Assembly (NCBI RefSeq): GCF_000429305.1
Contig: NZ_AUBP01000027.1
Location: 1-64,000 of the forward strand
Reading direction: 5' to 3'
Length of the DNA stretch: 64,000 bases
Source of the DNA: Desulfovibrio inopinatus DSM 10711
Lineage (GTDB): Bacteria > Desulfobacterota > Desulfovibrionia > Desulfovibrionales > Desulfovibrionaceae
The notes beneath the pieces were generated by a model, which saw only the letters and a list, made by a program, of their open reading frames with translations, had not been told where the DNA came from and did not search any database. Each line of letters begins with the position of its first letter. The stretch's first letter is position 1. Made by a program: the position numbers and the translations under genes. Below, one piece after another: positions 1 to 8,112 of the stretch.

Positions 1-279
1 ATGAATCACTTCGAGATCCGCTTCTCGGGAAAAAGTAGCAAGAATTTCTTGCCAAATATGAGACTTGGCCAAAGCATTGAACCGTTTATAAACAGTTTGC
101 CAGGGGCCAAATTCCTCTGGGAGATCACGCCATGGGGCACCGGTACGGAGAACCCACACGATGCCGTTGAACATAAGTCGGGCATCTTTGGGTGGTCTAC
201 CTCGCCGTTCTTGGCGAGGTGGGCAAAGAAAAGGCTGGAAGCGCTGCCATAGATCGTCTGAAATGTTGTGGCGACTCAT
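1..279 (-). CDS. IS5-family transposase, N-terminal part (cut by window edge)
   Basis: The frame read leftwards from 279 is open for 93 codons to the window edge. It begins MSRHNISDDLWQRFQPFL and contains GRPPKDARLMFNGIVWVLRT, GAPWRDLP and FGPWQTVYKRF, the typical N-terminal helix-turn-helix block of IS5/IS1182-type transposases that precedes the DDE domain. The catalytic aspartates would lie outside the window, so activity cannot be judged. The gene points away from dapF, whose start is 94 bases from this start codon. Family assignment is confident; subgroup is not. Confidence 0.85.
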   Translation of the reverse strand, partial: MSRHNISDDLWQRFQPFLCPPRQERRGRPPKDARLMFNGIVWVLRTGAPWRDLPEEFGPWQTVYKRFNALAKSHIWQEILATFSREADLEVIH

Positions 280-339
280 CTGGATACAATGCTATAACCA
301 ATCTCAATGTCTAGGATTTTATTTAGAAACACGCCCTAG
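280..339. mobile_element. Probable end of the IS5-like element
   Basis: Between the transposase start and dapF lies an AT-rich 60 bases. Read towards the transposase from about 338, the sequence is GGCGTGTTTCTAAATA, which resembles IS5-group terminal inverted repeats, and it is flanked by CTAG at 336-339, a target type used by this group. A second CTAG lies at 311-314. The other end is outside the window, so the repeat and target duplication cannot be matched. Confidence 0.4.
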
Positions 340-373
340 GACAATCATAAAACGATGATGAAGGAGTTTCTTT

Positions 374-1228
374 ATGCAGCCTGAAGGGTTCAGCGAACTC
401 GGAGAGCGAATTCCGTTTTACAAGCTCCAAGGGTGCGGCAATGATTTTGTCATTATCGACAATCGCGAATTAGCCGTTGCACCGGATATTATGCCGACAT
501 GGGCGAAGCGTATTTGCCGAAAGGCGTTCGGTGTCGGAGCGGATGGACTCATTTTTCTCGATCATGCTCCTCAAGGGAGTGGTGTCGACTATATGTGGCA
601 CTTTTTCAATTCGGATGGTTCCCGCGCCGAAATGTGCGGTAACGGTTCCCGTTGTGCCACTCGTCTCGCATATCTTCTTGGTATTGCCCCGGCCGAGCAT
701 TCGTTTCTCAGTGATGCCGGCCCCATCAAGGCTGTTGTCTATCCCGGTACGAACCAGGTGAAAGTGCAGCTGACCCCGCCGCAAAAACAGCAGCTCAATA
801 TCGATATCGTTGTTGACGGCAAACCGATGACCGTCCATTTTGTCGATACCGGAGTGCCGCATACTGTTGTTGTAGAAAACAATCTGCAGGAACTCGACAT
901 CAAGCCTTCGGGAAGTGCCATCCGGTTCCATGAACGTTTTGCTCCGGCTGGAACAAACGTGAATTTTATTCGCGTTGAAGACAGTACGCATGTTTCATTG
1001 CGCACCTACGAACGAGGTGTTGAAGATGAAACCTATGCGTGTGGTACTGGTGCATGCGCAAGCGTTATCGTGGCTCATGCCCTGGGACTGACAGACAATG
1101 CCGCTATTGTTACGACGTCGGGTGGAGAAAAGCTCGAAGTTTCCTTATGGGATGGCAATGTCTTTCTCAAAGGTTCGGCTGAACTTGTCTTCTCCGGTCA
1201 TCTCTATCTGCAAAGTCTTGGTATGTAG
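374..1228 (+). CDS. dapF: Diaminopimelate epimerase
   Basis: Interconverts LL- and meso-diaminopimelate in the lysine/peptidoglycan pathway; cytoplasmic and cofactor-independent. The 284-residue length is normal. Both catalytic cysteines are visible: Cys88 in MCGNGSRC and Cys223 in YACGTGAC, and KLQGCGNDFVIID is the usual N-terminal motif. AAGGAG lies a few bases upstream of the ATG. The IS-like end sits only about 35 bases before the start, so the native promoter may have been displaced. A glyoxalase-fold gene follows after 25 bases with its own ribosome binding site, suggesting co-transcription. Confidence 0.96.
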   Translation: MQPEGFSELGERIPFYKLQGCGNDFVIIDNRELAVAPDIMPTWAKRICRKAFGVGADGLIFLDHAPQGSGVDYMWHFFNSDGSRAEMCGNGSRCATRLAYLLGIAPAEHSFLSDAGPIKAVVYPGTNQVKVQLTPPQKQQLNIDIVVDGKPMTVHFVDTGVPHTVVVENNLQELDIKPSGSAIRFHERFAPAGTNVNFIRVEDSTHVSLRTYERGVEDETYACGTGACASVIVAHALGLTDNAAIVTTSGGEKLEVSLWDGNVFLKGSAELVFSGHLYLQSLGM

Positions 1229-1253
1229 AACGAAATTCAAAAAGGAGGCGTCC

Positions 1254-1841
1254 ATGGGTCCTTTTACCGGCGTCAACCATCTGGCCATGGTAACCCCGAA
1301 TATGGACACCACCATTCGATTTTGGCGTGATCTGCTCGGCTGCCCTCTGGTAGCCGGGCTTGGTCATCCAGGGTATCGTCACTACTTTTTTTCCTTGTCT
1401 CCGCATGACATGATTGCCTTTTTCGAATGGCCTGATGTCGAACCTATCCCCGAACGCGATCATGGTGCTCCCATTACAGGGCCCATAGCATTTGATCATG
1501 TTTCCCTGAGCGTCGCCCAGCGCGACGATCTGTACGATATCAAAGCAAAACTTGAAGCTGCCGGTTTTTGGGCTTCCGAAGTTATTGATCATGGCTTCAT
1601 TTTGTCTCTGTACGCGTTCGATCCCCACAATATTCCCATTGAGTTCAGTTATCCCGTTCCTGGTCAAGACCCTCGTTCATGTCCTGGAACCGCCGATACC
1701 AACCCAAGTGCACTTGCTCAAGAGGGAGCCAATCCTATTCCGCATGTCTGGCCAAAGCCTGAACCCTTTCCCGAGGAGGACAAACTTGTTTTTCCGGGAG
1801 AAGGTCTCGAATTGGCAGCCTGTCGAGGAGAGGACAAATAA
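1254..1841 (+). CDS. VOC (glyoxalase/dioxygenase fold) family protein
   Basis: A 195-residue vicinal-oxygen-chelate protein with two beta-alpha-beta-beta-beta modules: VNHLAMVTPNMDTTIRFW near the start and IAFDHVSLSV in the middle. Candidate metal ligands sit where the family has them: His in NHLAM, Glu in AFFEW, His in FDHVS and Glu in IPIEF. A longer frame runs upstream into dapF, but the ATG at 1254 follows AAGGAGGCG, so it is the likely start. The substrate is unknown; lyase, dioxygenase or detoxification roles are all possible. The tail after residue 145 is proline-rich and unlike the core. Confidence 0.8.
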   Translation: MGPFTGVNHLAMVTPNMDTTIRFWRDLLGCPLVAGLGHPGYRHYFFSLSPHDMIAFFEWPDVEPIPERDHGAPITGPIAFDHVSLSVAQRDDLYDIKAKLEAAGFWASEVIDHGFILSLYAFDPHNIPIEFSYPVPGQDPRSCPGTADTNPSALAQEGANPIPHVWPKPEPFPEEDKLVFPGEGLELAACRGEDK

Positions 1842-1920
1842 TAAAGAAAAAAGTCGGCTTTGGGGATAGACCCCATGATTGTGTTCTCGCAGTTATATCA
1901 ACACGCGTACGAGGAGACAT

Positions 1921-2721
1921 ATGGAAATCGCATCGGTTGCAACAGTATTTTTTTCGCCAACTGGCTCAACACAGCGGCTTCTTTCGGCCATAGCTGAAGG
2001 AATGGGAGCGGATCATATTCAGGCTATCGACTTGACTCCCTTTGCCATGGAACGTGACGAGCCGTTACATCTCGATACGGATGTGTGCGTGATTGGGGTG
2101 CCTGTGTATGGCGGCCGTGTCCCCGCGCCTGCCGTGCGTCGGCTTGCCCGTCTTAGGGCAGCGGGACTCCCCGCGGTTTTGGTTGTCACGTATGGAAACC
2201 GCGCTTTTGAAGACGCTCTTGTCGAGCTGGAAGATCTTGTTGCCGAGCTGGATATGCCCGTTGTGGCAGCCGCCGCTTTTATCGGCGAACATTCCTACTC
2301 CACAAAAGCGACCCCGGTCGCCGAGGGACGACCTGGCATTGATGACTTTGTGGCTGCAAGAGACTTTGGAGCACTCATTAGTGATGCATTGCGTTCTGTC
2401 GATAACGCGGCCGAACTTGATCCAGTCGCTATTCCCGGGAATCGTCCGTATAAAGACATTACGGTCTTGGATCCGATTTGTCCGGAACTTGATACCACGC
2501 TGTGCTCGTTGTGCGGTGACTGTGTCGTAATGTGTCCAACCGGAGCCATTACCATTGGGGAGAGTGTTGAGACCAATGCGGAAAAGTGCATCGCGTGCTG
2601 TGCTTGTGTGAAGAAGTGTCCGACTCAGGCCCGCAAGATGACCGCTCCCCGAGTGGAAAAAGTTCGCGCATGGCTCGTGAAGAATTTTAGTGAACCGAAA
2701 AAACCACAAATTTTCTTCTGA
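1921..2721 (+). CDS. Flavodoxin-ferredoxin fusion (EFR1-type)
   Basis: A 266-residue cytoplasmic redox protein. The N-terminal half is flavodoxin-like, with the FMN phosphate loop in FFSPTGSTQRL and the second loop in VPVYGGRVP. The C-terminal half holds two [4Fe-4S] motifs, CSLCGDCVVMCP and CIACCACVKKCP. It resembles the proteins databases call EFR1 family ferrodoxin; the electron partner is unknown. The start at 1921 follows GAGGAG. It lies 79 bases after the VOC gene and may be in its operon. Confidence 0.85.
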   Translation: MEIASVATVFFSPTGSTQRLLSAIAEGMGADHIQAIDLTPFAMERDEPLHLDTDVCVIGVPVYGGRVPAPAVRRLARLRAAGLPAVLVVTYGNRAFEDALVELEDLVAELDMPVVAAAAFIGEHSYSTKATPVAEGRPGIDDFVAARDFGALISDALRSVDNAAELDPVAIPGNRPYKDITVLDPICPELDTTLCSLCGDCVVMCPTGAITIGESVETNAEKCIACCACVKKCPTQARKMTAPRVEKVRAWLVKNFSEPKKPQIFF

Positions 2722-2853
2722 TACACGATTATTTTTCTCCGAGAGCGGCGGGGTGCCATATGGTGTGTACGTTCCCCTCGGTCCCGCTTCTTTCTGGAGA
2801 ATATCTACTCCTCTTTTTGAGGTGGGGAAGAACGCGATGCGTGAGTTGTGTTT

Positions 2854-3189
2854 TTAGAAGAAGCTTTGCAATGCAGCCCAGCCAATAAGACTTGTCACGA
2901 TCACTTGCCCCACAACGCCCAGCCAGTACGCAATAGGATCACTGTTGCGGTGATAGACGTGGGTACGCATACGAACTTTGCCCGTGATCAAAGCATCGTA
3001 TGCACCATATCCAAAAAGAAACAGTGATATCCCGAGAAAAACCATTTGTGTGATGAAGTGAGGGAATGTGACTCCTACGAAGAGGAGGACGGCCCATATT
3101 ATCCATATTCGATACCACTGGCGAAAGAAGAAGCTGTCATTGTGAGATGGATGCTCAAGTCGTTCTTCATGTGTCTCACGGGACTGCAT
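2854..3189 (-). CDS. Small inner-membrane protein, unknown function
   Basis: A 111-residue protein with a hydrophilic, acidic N-terminus and about three predicted membrane spans (near residues 28-42, 46-62 and 87-108). The loop between the second and third spans is basic (GKVRMRTHVYHRN). I do not recognise a named family. AAGGAG precedes the ATG at good spacing, so the gene is likely real. The flavodoxin-like gene upstream on the same strand is 86 bases away. Confidence 0.6.
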   Translation of the reverse strand: MQSRETHEERLEHPSHNDSFFFRQWYRIWIIWAVLLFVGVTFPHFITQMVFLGISLFLFGYGAYDALITGKVRMRTHVYHRNSDPIAYWLGVVGQVIVTSLIGWAALQSFF

Positions 3190-3275
3190 GCGTGTCTCCT
3201 TTTGTGGCGAACGGCGAACGGAATGAAAGACTCATCCGCCGCTTTCATTTGTAAGTGTGTCGCGTCAAAAGAAGA

Positions 3276-3926
3276 TCATGTGTTGGTGACAAGCCGTCGA
3301 CCAAGATTATAGGCGTGTTGACAGTCTTGAGGGAAAACGTCTTCATGGCGTTTGGCTTTGGCGTCTTTGTCGAACATGCCATATTCGTATGTATCATAAT
3401 TCGTGTGTTGCAGCGTGTCTGTCGACAGCAACATCTCGCATGATCCAAAAACATGCGCGAGATACGTACGGGTTTTCTCGAATTGCGGACCGTAACCCAA
3501 CTCGGCGAACCGGCTTTCCGGAATGTTCATGGTATAGATCATGCCCGTGGGAATGGATCGGGGGAAATAGGTTTTACCCCGATCATCAAAGTTCATGAAA
3601 GGATACATCAATCGTTCCAGAAATGCGCGAGTGGACGCCGTTTCCGTTCCAAAATACACCGGAGAGCCGATGACAAGCGCATCAATATTGTGAATACGGT
3701 CGAGGAGTGGTGTCAGCTCATCTTGAACAGCACACACGCCGTTTTGCTTGCGATTTCTTCGTTTGCAGGAAAAACAACTGATACACCCGGAGAAGTTGAG
3801 GTCGTAGAGCTGGATACACTCGGCCTGCGCTCCAGCGGATTGAGCGCCGGCAACGACGTGCTCCAGGAGCGTGGCCGTATTCCATTTTTTCTTGCGAGGG
3901 CTCCCGTTGAAGGCGAGAAGCTGCAT
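3276..3926 (-). CDS. Flavodoxin-like NAD(P)H/FMN oxidoreductase with cysteine motif
   Basis: A 216-residue protein of the NADPH-dependent FMN reductase / iron-sulfur flavoprotein group. LLAFNGSPRKK is the FMN phosphate loop and VIGSPVYFGTETA the second flavin loop. GCISCFSC followed by a later Cys in NGVCAVQDE resembles the compact cysteine motif of archaeal and clostridial iron-sulfur flavoproteins, so an extra [4Fe-4S] cluster is plausible. AAGGAGA precedes the start. It may act in disulfide, quinone or O2 detoxification; the sequence does not decide. Confidence 0.8.
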   Translation of the reverse strand: MQLLAFNGSPRKKKWNTATLLEHVVAGAQSAGAQAECIQLYDLNFSGCISCFSCKRRNRKQNGVCAVQDELTPLLDRIHNIDALVIGSPVYFGTETASTRAFLERLMYPFMNFDDRGKTYFPRSIPTGMIYTMNIPESRFAELGYGPQFEKTRTYLAHVFGSCEMLLSTDTLQHTNYDTYEYGMFDKDAKAKRHEDVFPQDCQHAYNLGRRLVTNT

Positions 3927-4239
3927 GACTTATCTCCTTTGTCGTGGTGATCATACGTTCGGTCGTATGTTGTTTTGTGAAGGGCCCGATAACCGGTGGT
4001 ACTGCTGCACTGTATACCATGATCGGACATGAAGAAAAACCAGGGGGGCCGCGGTAAGAAGAACGCGGTGCATATTCTACGAAATTCTTCGTGTGAGCTG
4101 TGTAGACAAGATCATTTCGGAAAATATTGCGAAAATTTACGTTGTGTATGGAGCGTTTTTTGCAAAAGATTGGTCGATTTTGGCGATATCGGGGAGCAAG
4201 GCCGGCCTCGATATTCGACACGTGGCCAGGAACTCCGCT

Positions 4240-5667
4240 ATGCGAACCATTCGAATAAAGATCATTGTCTTCTTGCTGGCATTCCTCAGTTTTATGGCGT
4301 TCAATTCTGCGATGTACTGGTGGAATATTGTAAGTTTTCGGGATAGACTTGTTGTTTTGGATGAATTTCATGATGTTCTTTCAGATATTCTTGAGATTCG
4401 TCGTTATGAAAAGAATTTCATTTTTTATCCTGAACCTGACAGTATTAAAGAAGCTTTGAATTATCTTGAGCAAACAGAAAATACGATACAAATACTTTAT
4501 GATACAATGGTTGATATTGAAGGGCAAAAGTCCGTTAACCGCTTTATGGGAGAGATGAAAGAGTATAAGTCACACTTGAGTACTTTAGCGCATGGTGAGG
4601 AAACGGATCTTACGCGTACAAGAAATCTTGGAGCATCACTTGTCTCGTTCGCGCAGCAACTTCTTGTTGAAAAAAAAGTTCGCATTGATAAAGCTCTTTC
4701 TCACATTCTCTATATGCCCATTGGGGTCATGATATGTCTCTCACTCCTCATTGTGGGCGTATTTAGTTGGCAAGCGAAACAGGTTATGGATCGGCTCGCA
4801 TATGTTCAGCGGGCAGCCGAAGGGGTGGCGAAGGGAGAATATGACGCCATTCAGCAAATTAAAAAGGACGATAATATCTCAGAGCTTATGCGGTCGGCAT
4901 TTACAAAGATGGCCGACGAGATCGAGTCGCGTCAGGAGGAGCTTATCGAGTCACGTAAGCTGGTGTCGATTGGGACATTGACCTCAGGTATTGCACATGA
5001 ACTCAATAACCCCTTGAATAATGTCTCATTGACAGCCGACACACTTCTTGAAGAATATAATAATTTGACCGAGGCCGAAGCAAAAGAGATGCTGTTGGAT
5101 ATTATCAATGAAACCAGCCGAGCCAGTGAGGTGGTACGGAATCTTCTTGATTTTTCCCGAGAAGAACACCATCCCATGCGTCCTTTGATTGCTTCGGAAT
5201 TGATTGAAAAGACATTGAAGCTTGTTCGTAATCAGCTCATGCTCGATGGGGTTCAAATCGTCGTTGACTTTGCGAAGAATCTTCCGTTGATTAATGGTGA
5301 TTTGCATTACTTAGAGCAGGTTTTTATCAATCTTTTTATGAACGCAACGCAAGCCATGCCCGAAGGCGGAACCATTACGATAACGGGCAGGGCGGATAGT
5401 CGAGGATATGTACATATTGACGTCGCCGATACCGGAACAGGCATGAGTACGGAATCGTTGGAGCGTATTTTCGATCCGTTTTATACGACCAAACCGGTGG
5501 GCAGAGGCACAGGCCTTGGGTTGTCCATTGTGTACGGCATTATTAAAAAGCACGGCGGATATATCGAAGTGCACAGTGAAGTGGGCAAAGGAACGACCTT
5601 TTCTGTCTATTTGCTGACCACAGGCCAGGAGTGCGACAATGACCGAATTTCGAGCAGCCGTCATTGA
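4240..5667 (+). CDS. Membrane sensor histidine kinase (HAMP, HisKA, HATPase)
   Basis: A 475-residue kinase. Two membrane helices (about residues 5-25 and 155-180) flank a helical periplasmic sensor of about 125 residues, followed by HAMP, an H-box with His253 in GIAHELNNPLNN, an N-box (LFMNATQAMPEGG), DTGTGM, and a glycine-rich GTGLGLSIVYG. A frame from 4093 would add 49 unlikely residues; the ATG at 4240 starts directly before the first membrane helix. The gene overlaps the next one by 29 bases, so the pair is a two-component system. The signal is unknown. Confidence 0.92.
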   Translation: MRTIRIKIIVFLLAFLSFMAFNSAMYWWNIVSFRDRLVVLDEFHDVLSDILEIRRYEKNFIFYPEPDSIKEALNYLEQTENTIQILYDTMVDIEGQKSVNRFMGEMKEYKSHLSTLAHGEETDLTRTRNLGASLVSFAQQLLVEKKVRIDKALSHILYMPIGVMICLSLLIVGVFSWQAKQVMDRLAYVQRAAEGVAKGEYDAIQQIKKDDNISELMRSAFTKMADEIESRQEELIESRKLVSIGTLTSGIAHELNNPLNNVSLTADTLLEEYNNLTEAEAKEMLLDIINETSRASEVVRNLLDFSREEHHPMRPLIASELIEKTLKLVRNQLMLDGVQIVVDFAKNLPLINGDLHYLEQVFINLFMNATQAMPEGGTITITGRADSRGYVHIDVADTGTGMSTESLERIFDPFYTTKPVGRGTGLGLSIVYGIIKKHGGYIEVHSEVGKGTTFSVYLLTTGQECDNDRISSSRH

Positions 5668-6994
5668 CGACGAAGCCCAGACCGCTAAACATGTCGTCAG
5701 AATATTAGAGAAAAGTGGGTTTGAGACGGAAGTGTTTGCGGCAGGACATCCCTTTCTTGCCCGTATGGTTGAAAAACCATTTGACTTCGTGTTGATCGAC
5801 CTGAAGCTGCCAGACATGGATGGCATGGAAATTCTGGATTTTATTATGAAGGGGTTTGAAGATGTCGAGGCCGTCATCGTGACCGGCCACGGCACCATCC
5901 CTTCTGCGGTCAAGGCCACAAGCAAAGGTGCGGCGAACTATCTGGTGAAACCTTTTCGTCTTCAAGACGTTCGTTCGGTGGCGAATGAGGCTCGGGGAAA
6001 GCTTGAGCTCAAAGAAAAGAATCGTCACCTCCAGGCAGCGCTGGAGGAAGCGCCTCCGTTGAAAGACTTCATCGGAAACAGCCAGTCCATGCTTGATGTG
6101 TTTGCCATGATTCGTAAAATCGCCCAGGTAAATTGCAACGTTTTGTTGCAGGCAGATACTGGAACAGGCAAAGAGCGGGCCGCTCGAGCTATTCACGAAC
6201 TGAGTCCCAGGCGCAATAAAACATTTGTTTCGTTCAACTGCGGTGGGTTTGCCGAGGAACTCATCTCTAGTGAATTGTTCGGCCATGAAAAAGGAGCATT
6301 TACCGGTGCGTCGGCGACAAAGATAGGCTTGCTTGAGTCTGCTGACGGCGGAACGGTGTTTCTCGATGAAATAGGAGAAATGCCGCTCAACATGCAGGTG
6401 AAGCTCCTGCATGTCCTTCAGGAACGTCAGATATTGCGCGTTGGCGGAACCCGACCCATTACCCTGGATATCCGTGTTATTGCAGCGACGAACCGTGATT
6501 TGCAACAAGCCATGGCAGATGGAGAGTTTCGAGAAGATCTCTATTATCGACTCAACGTCGTGAAATTGTATTTACCCCGTTTGGCAGAGCGGAGAGAAGA
6601 TATTCCACTGCTTGCGATGCATTTTCTGAAGTGTTTCAATACGCGTTTCGGCAAGTTCGTCTACGATATTTCTCCGCAGGCCATGGAAGTGCTCAAGCAT
6701 TATAATTATCCGGGAAATGTCCGGGAGCTTGAGAATATTATTCAGCGGGCCGTGGCATTAGCTGAAGGAGATACGCTCGGCCTCAAGGAATTGCCACCCG
6801 ATTTGTTGAATCTTGCGTTTAGTCCGTTTGGTGGGGCAGGGATGCTTCCTCTGGAAGAAGTGGAGCGCCGTCACATACAACGCGTGCTTGAAGCCACAGA
6901 CTTCAATAAACATTTAGCCTGCCATATTTTGGGAGTGCCACGAACGACGCTTTGGCGTCGCATTAAGAAGTACGATCTTGAACCCGAAGACTGA
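5639..6994 (+). CDS. NtrC-type sigma-54 response regulator
   Basis: A 451-residue activator: receiver (phospho-acceptor Asp54 in LIDLKLPD), AAA+ domain with Walker A-like TGTGKE, the sigma-54 contact loop GAFTGA, Walker B VFLDEIGE, and a Fis-type helix-turn-helix at the C-terminus (HLACHILGVPRTTLWRRIKK). It is translated from within the end of the kinase gene and is therefore its cognate regulator. A strong terminator follows. About 145-400 bases further on lie three GTTTCA/TGAAAC palindromes and a -24/-12 promoter in front of the UspA operon, the most likely target. Confidence 0.95.
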   Translation: MTEFRAAVIDDEAQTAKHVVRILEKSGFETEVFAAGHPFLARMVEKPFDFVLIDLKLPDMDGMEILDFIMKGFEDVEAVIVTGHGTIPSAVKATSKGAANYLVKPFRLQDVRSVANEARGKLELKEKNRHLQAALEEAPPLKDFIGNSQSMLDVFAMIRKIAQVNCNVLLQADTGTGKERAARAIHELSPRRNKTFVSFNCGGFAEELISSELFGHEKGAFTGASATKIGLLESADGGTVFLDEIGEMPLNMQVKLLHVLQERQILRVGGTRPITLDIRVIAATNRDLQQAMADGEFREDLYYRLNVVKLYLPRLAERREDIPLLAMHFLKCFNTRFGKFVYDISPQAMEVLKHYNYPGNVRELENIIQRAVALAEGDTLGLKELPPDLLNLAFSPFGGAGMLPLEEVERRHIQRVLEATDFNKHLACHILGVPRTTLWRRIKKYDLEPED

Positions 6995-7089
6995 TTTTCA
7001 CAATGCATTATCTTTCCTTACGGTTTTTTGTCGTTTGCCCATTCTTTTCCTCATTTGATTTCTGGTTTTCTTGCTGAACGCATTTTATA

Positions 7090-7117
7090 GGGACAATTTT
7101 TATAGGAAAATTGTCCC
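7090..7117 (+). terminator. Rho-independent terminator after the two-component system
   Basis: A perfect 11-bp stem, GGGACAATTTT (7090-7100) with AAAATTGTCCC (7107-7117), a six-base loop and a following T-run. It closes the kinase/regulator transcript. Confidence 0.9.
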
Positions 7118-7139
7118 TTTTTATGTGCTTTTATTCACA

Positions 7140-7154
7140 TGTTCATCTTGAAAC
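7140..7154. promoter_or_regulatory. Possible activator site 1 (imperfect GTTTCA-N3-TGAAAC)
   Basis: TGTTCA-TCT-TGAAAC matches the perfect palindrome at 7381 in ten of twelve half-site positions. It is the furthest of the three sites from the sigma-54 promoter. Confidence 0.5.
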
Positions 7155-7204
7155 AGAGCACTCTTCATTTGGCTTTGTAGGCACTGATTAACCTCTTTGC
7201 TCAT

Positions 7205-7219
7205 GTTTCAATATGAACA
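7205..7219. promoter_or_regulatory. Possible activator site 2 (imperfect GTTTCA-N3-TGAAAC)
   Basis: GTTTCA-ATA-TGAACA has one perfect and one imperfect half-site with the same three-base spacing as the other two. Recurrence in one intergenic gap makes chance less likely. Confidence 0.55.
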
Positions 7220-7380
7220 CCATGTTTGAAAGATGAAGAACGTGTTGTGACGTTGTATCTTCCTCTTCGAACAGTCTTCTTCGTGTATTTACTCAATATA
7301 AAAGAATTATAGGGATTATTTCTTATTTAAAATTGATCCATGGACCAATGTGATGCTCCGTGGAAGCAAAGGGAGTTTTC

Positions 7381-7395
7381 GTTTCATATTGAAAC
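7381..7395. promoter_or_regulatory. Perfect palindrome GTTTCA-TAT-TGAAAC, probable enhancer site
   Basis: A perfect inverted repeat centred about 125 bases upstream of the expected transcription start at about 7515. That distance is typical for NtrC-type activators reaching sigma-54 RNA polymerase by looping. Assignment to the regulator at 5639-6994 is inferred from proximity. Confidence 0.65.
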
Positions 7396-7488
7396 TCATT
7401 TTTGGACAAAAAACTGAAGGGAGTATTCTGTATTTGAATGAAATTCATGAAAAACAATAAGTTATATTTGTAACAAGCGCTTTCCCCT

Positions 7489-7504
7489 TGGCATTGGCTT
7501 TGCT
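7489..7504 (+). promoter_or_regulatory. Sigma-54 (-24/-12) promoter of the UspA/TauE operon
   Basis: TGGCATTGGCTTTGCT has GG and GC dinucleotides exactly ten bases apart and matches TGGCAYN5TTGCT at nearly all key positions. Transcription would begin near 7515, leaving a short leader that contains AAAGGAAAG just before the ATG at 7531. Confidence 0.75.
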
Positions 7505-7530
7505 TTGCGAGCTGCAAAGGAAAGTTCTGG

Positions 7531-7962
7531 ATGAATAACGTACTTATCGCCATCGATACTTCAGAGTCCAGTTTGTGGCTGGCCTACTATGCTATGGGCT
7601 TGGCGCGTCGCACCAAAGCCAATGTGTCGTTACTTATGGTTATGGATGAAACAGCGCCGTTTTGTTGTCCGGACAGTGACGAATGGATCGGATTGCCGGA
7701 AAAAAGATTGGAATCTCTCCTTGCCGAAGACCATTCGGAAAGGGCGCATGTCAACTATTACGTGGCGCGTGGAGTATTCGACGCGGAAGTCATTCGATTT
7801 ATCCAGGAAAACGCCATTACCACGCTCTTTATCGGTCAACCACCGGGCGGTGATCCGAGAAGAACGAGGTGGTTCATGGATCTGCTGGAGCGCATTAGCA
7901 CGCAAACTCGTTGTCATATTGAGGTTGTGCAAAAAGTCTCGATCCAGGGCGAATCGCGATAG
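7531..7962 (+). CDS. Universal stress protein, first gene of the operon
   Basis: A 143-residue UspA-fold protein starting MNNVLIAIDTSESSLWLAYYA. The usual ATP-binding G-x2-G-x9-G-S/T signature is not clear: the corresponding region reads IGQPPGGDPRRTRW, so nucleotide binding is uncertain. AAAGGAAAG lies upstream of the ATG. As the first gene after the sigma-54 promoter it would be the most strongly expressed. Its partners (TauE exporter, TIGR02186 protein, PEP-synthase-like enzyme) suggest a role in a signalling or stress response linked to an anion such as sulfite. Confidence 0.85.
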   Translation: MNNVLIAIDTSESSLWLAYYAMGLARRTKANVSLLMVMDETAPFCCPDSDEWIGLPEKRLESLLAEDHSERAHVNYYVARGVFDAEVIRFIQENAITTLFIGQPPGGDPRRTRWFMDLLERISTQTRCHIEVVQKVSIQGESR

Positions 7963-8112
7963 CTCCTCCGAGCTTCGATGGATTGCGGGGGGAGCAGATG
8001 GGTTCGGTTCCATTGCCCCGCATGCGTGCAACTTGCATCATCGGCGATCAGTGTCGGTAATGTGGTGGAAAAGGAACCAGGCGCGATCTCCAACCAGAAA
8101 AGGAGTATTTCG

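Noticed and set aside
470-991. Long minus-strand frame opposite dapF.
   Set aside because: dapF has all catalytic motifs; the opposite frame is a shadow caused by codon bias.
2065-2709. Long minus-strand frame opposite the flavodoxin-ferredoxin gene.
   Set aside because: No motif, no ribosome binding site, and the + strand gene is clear.
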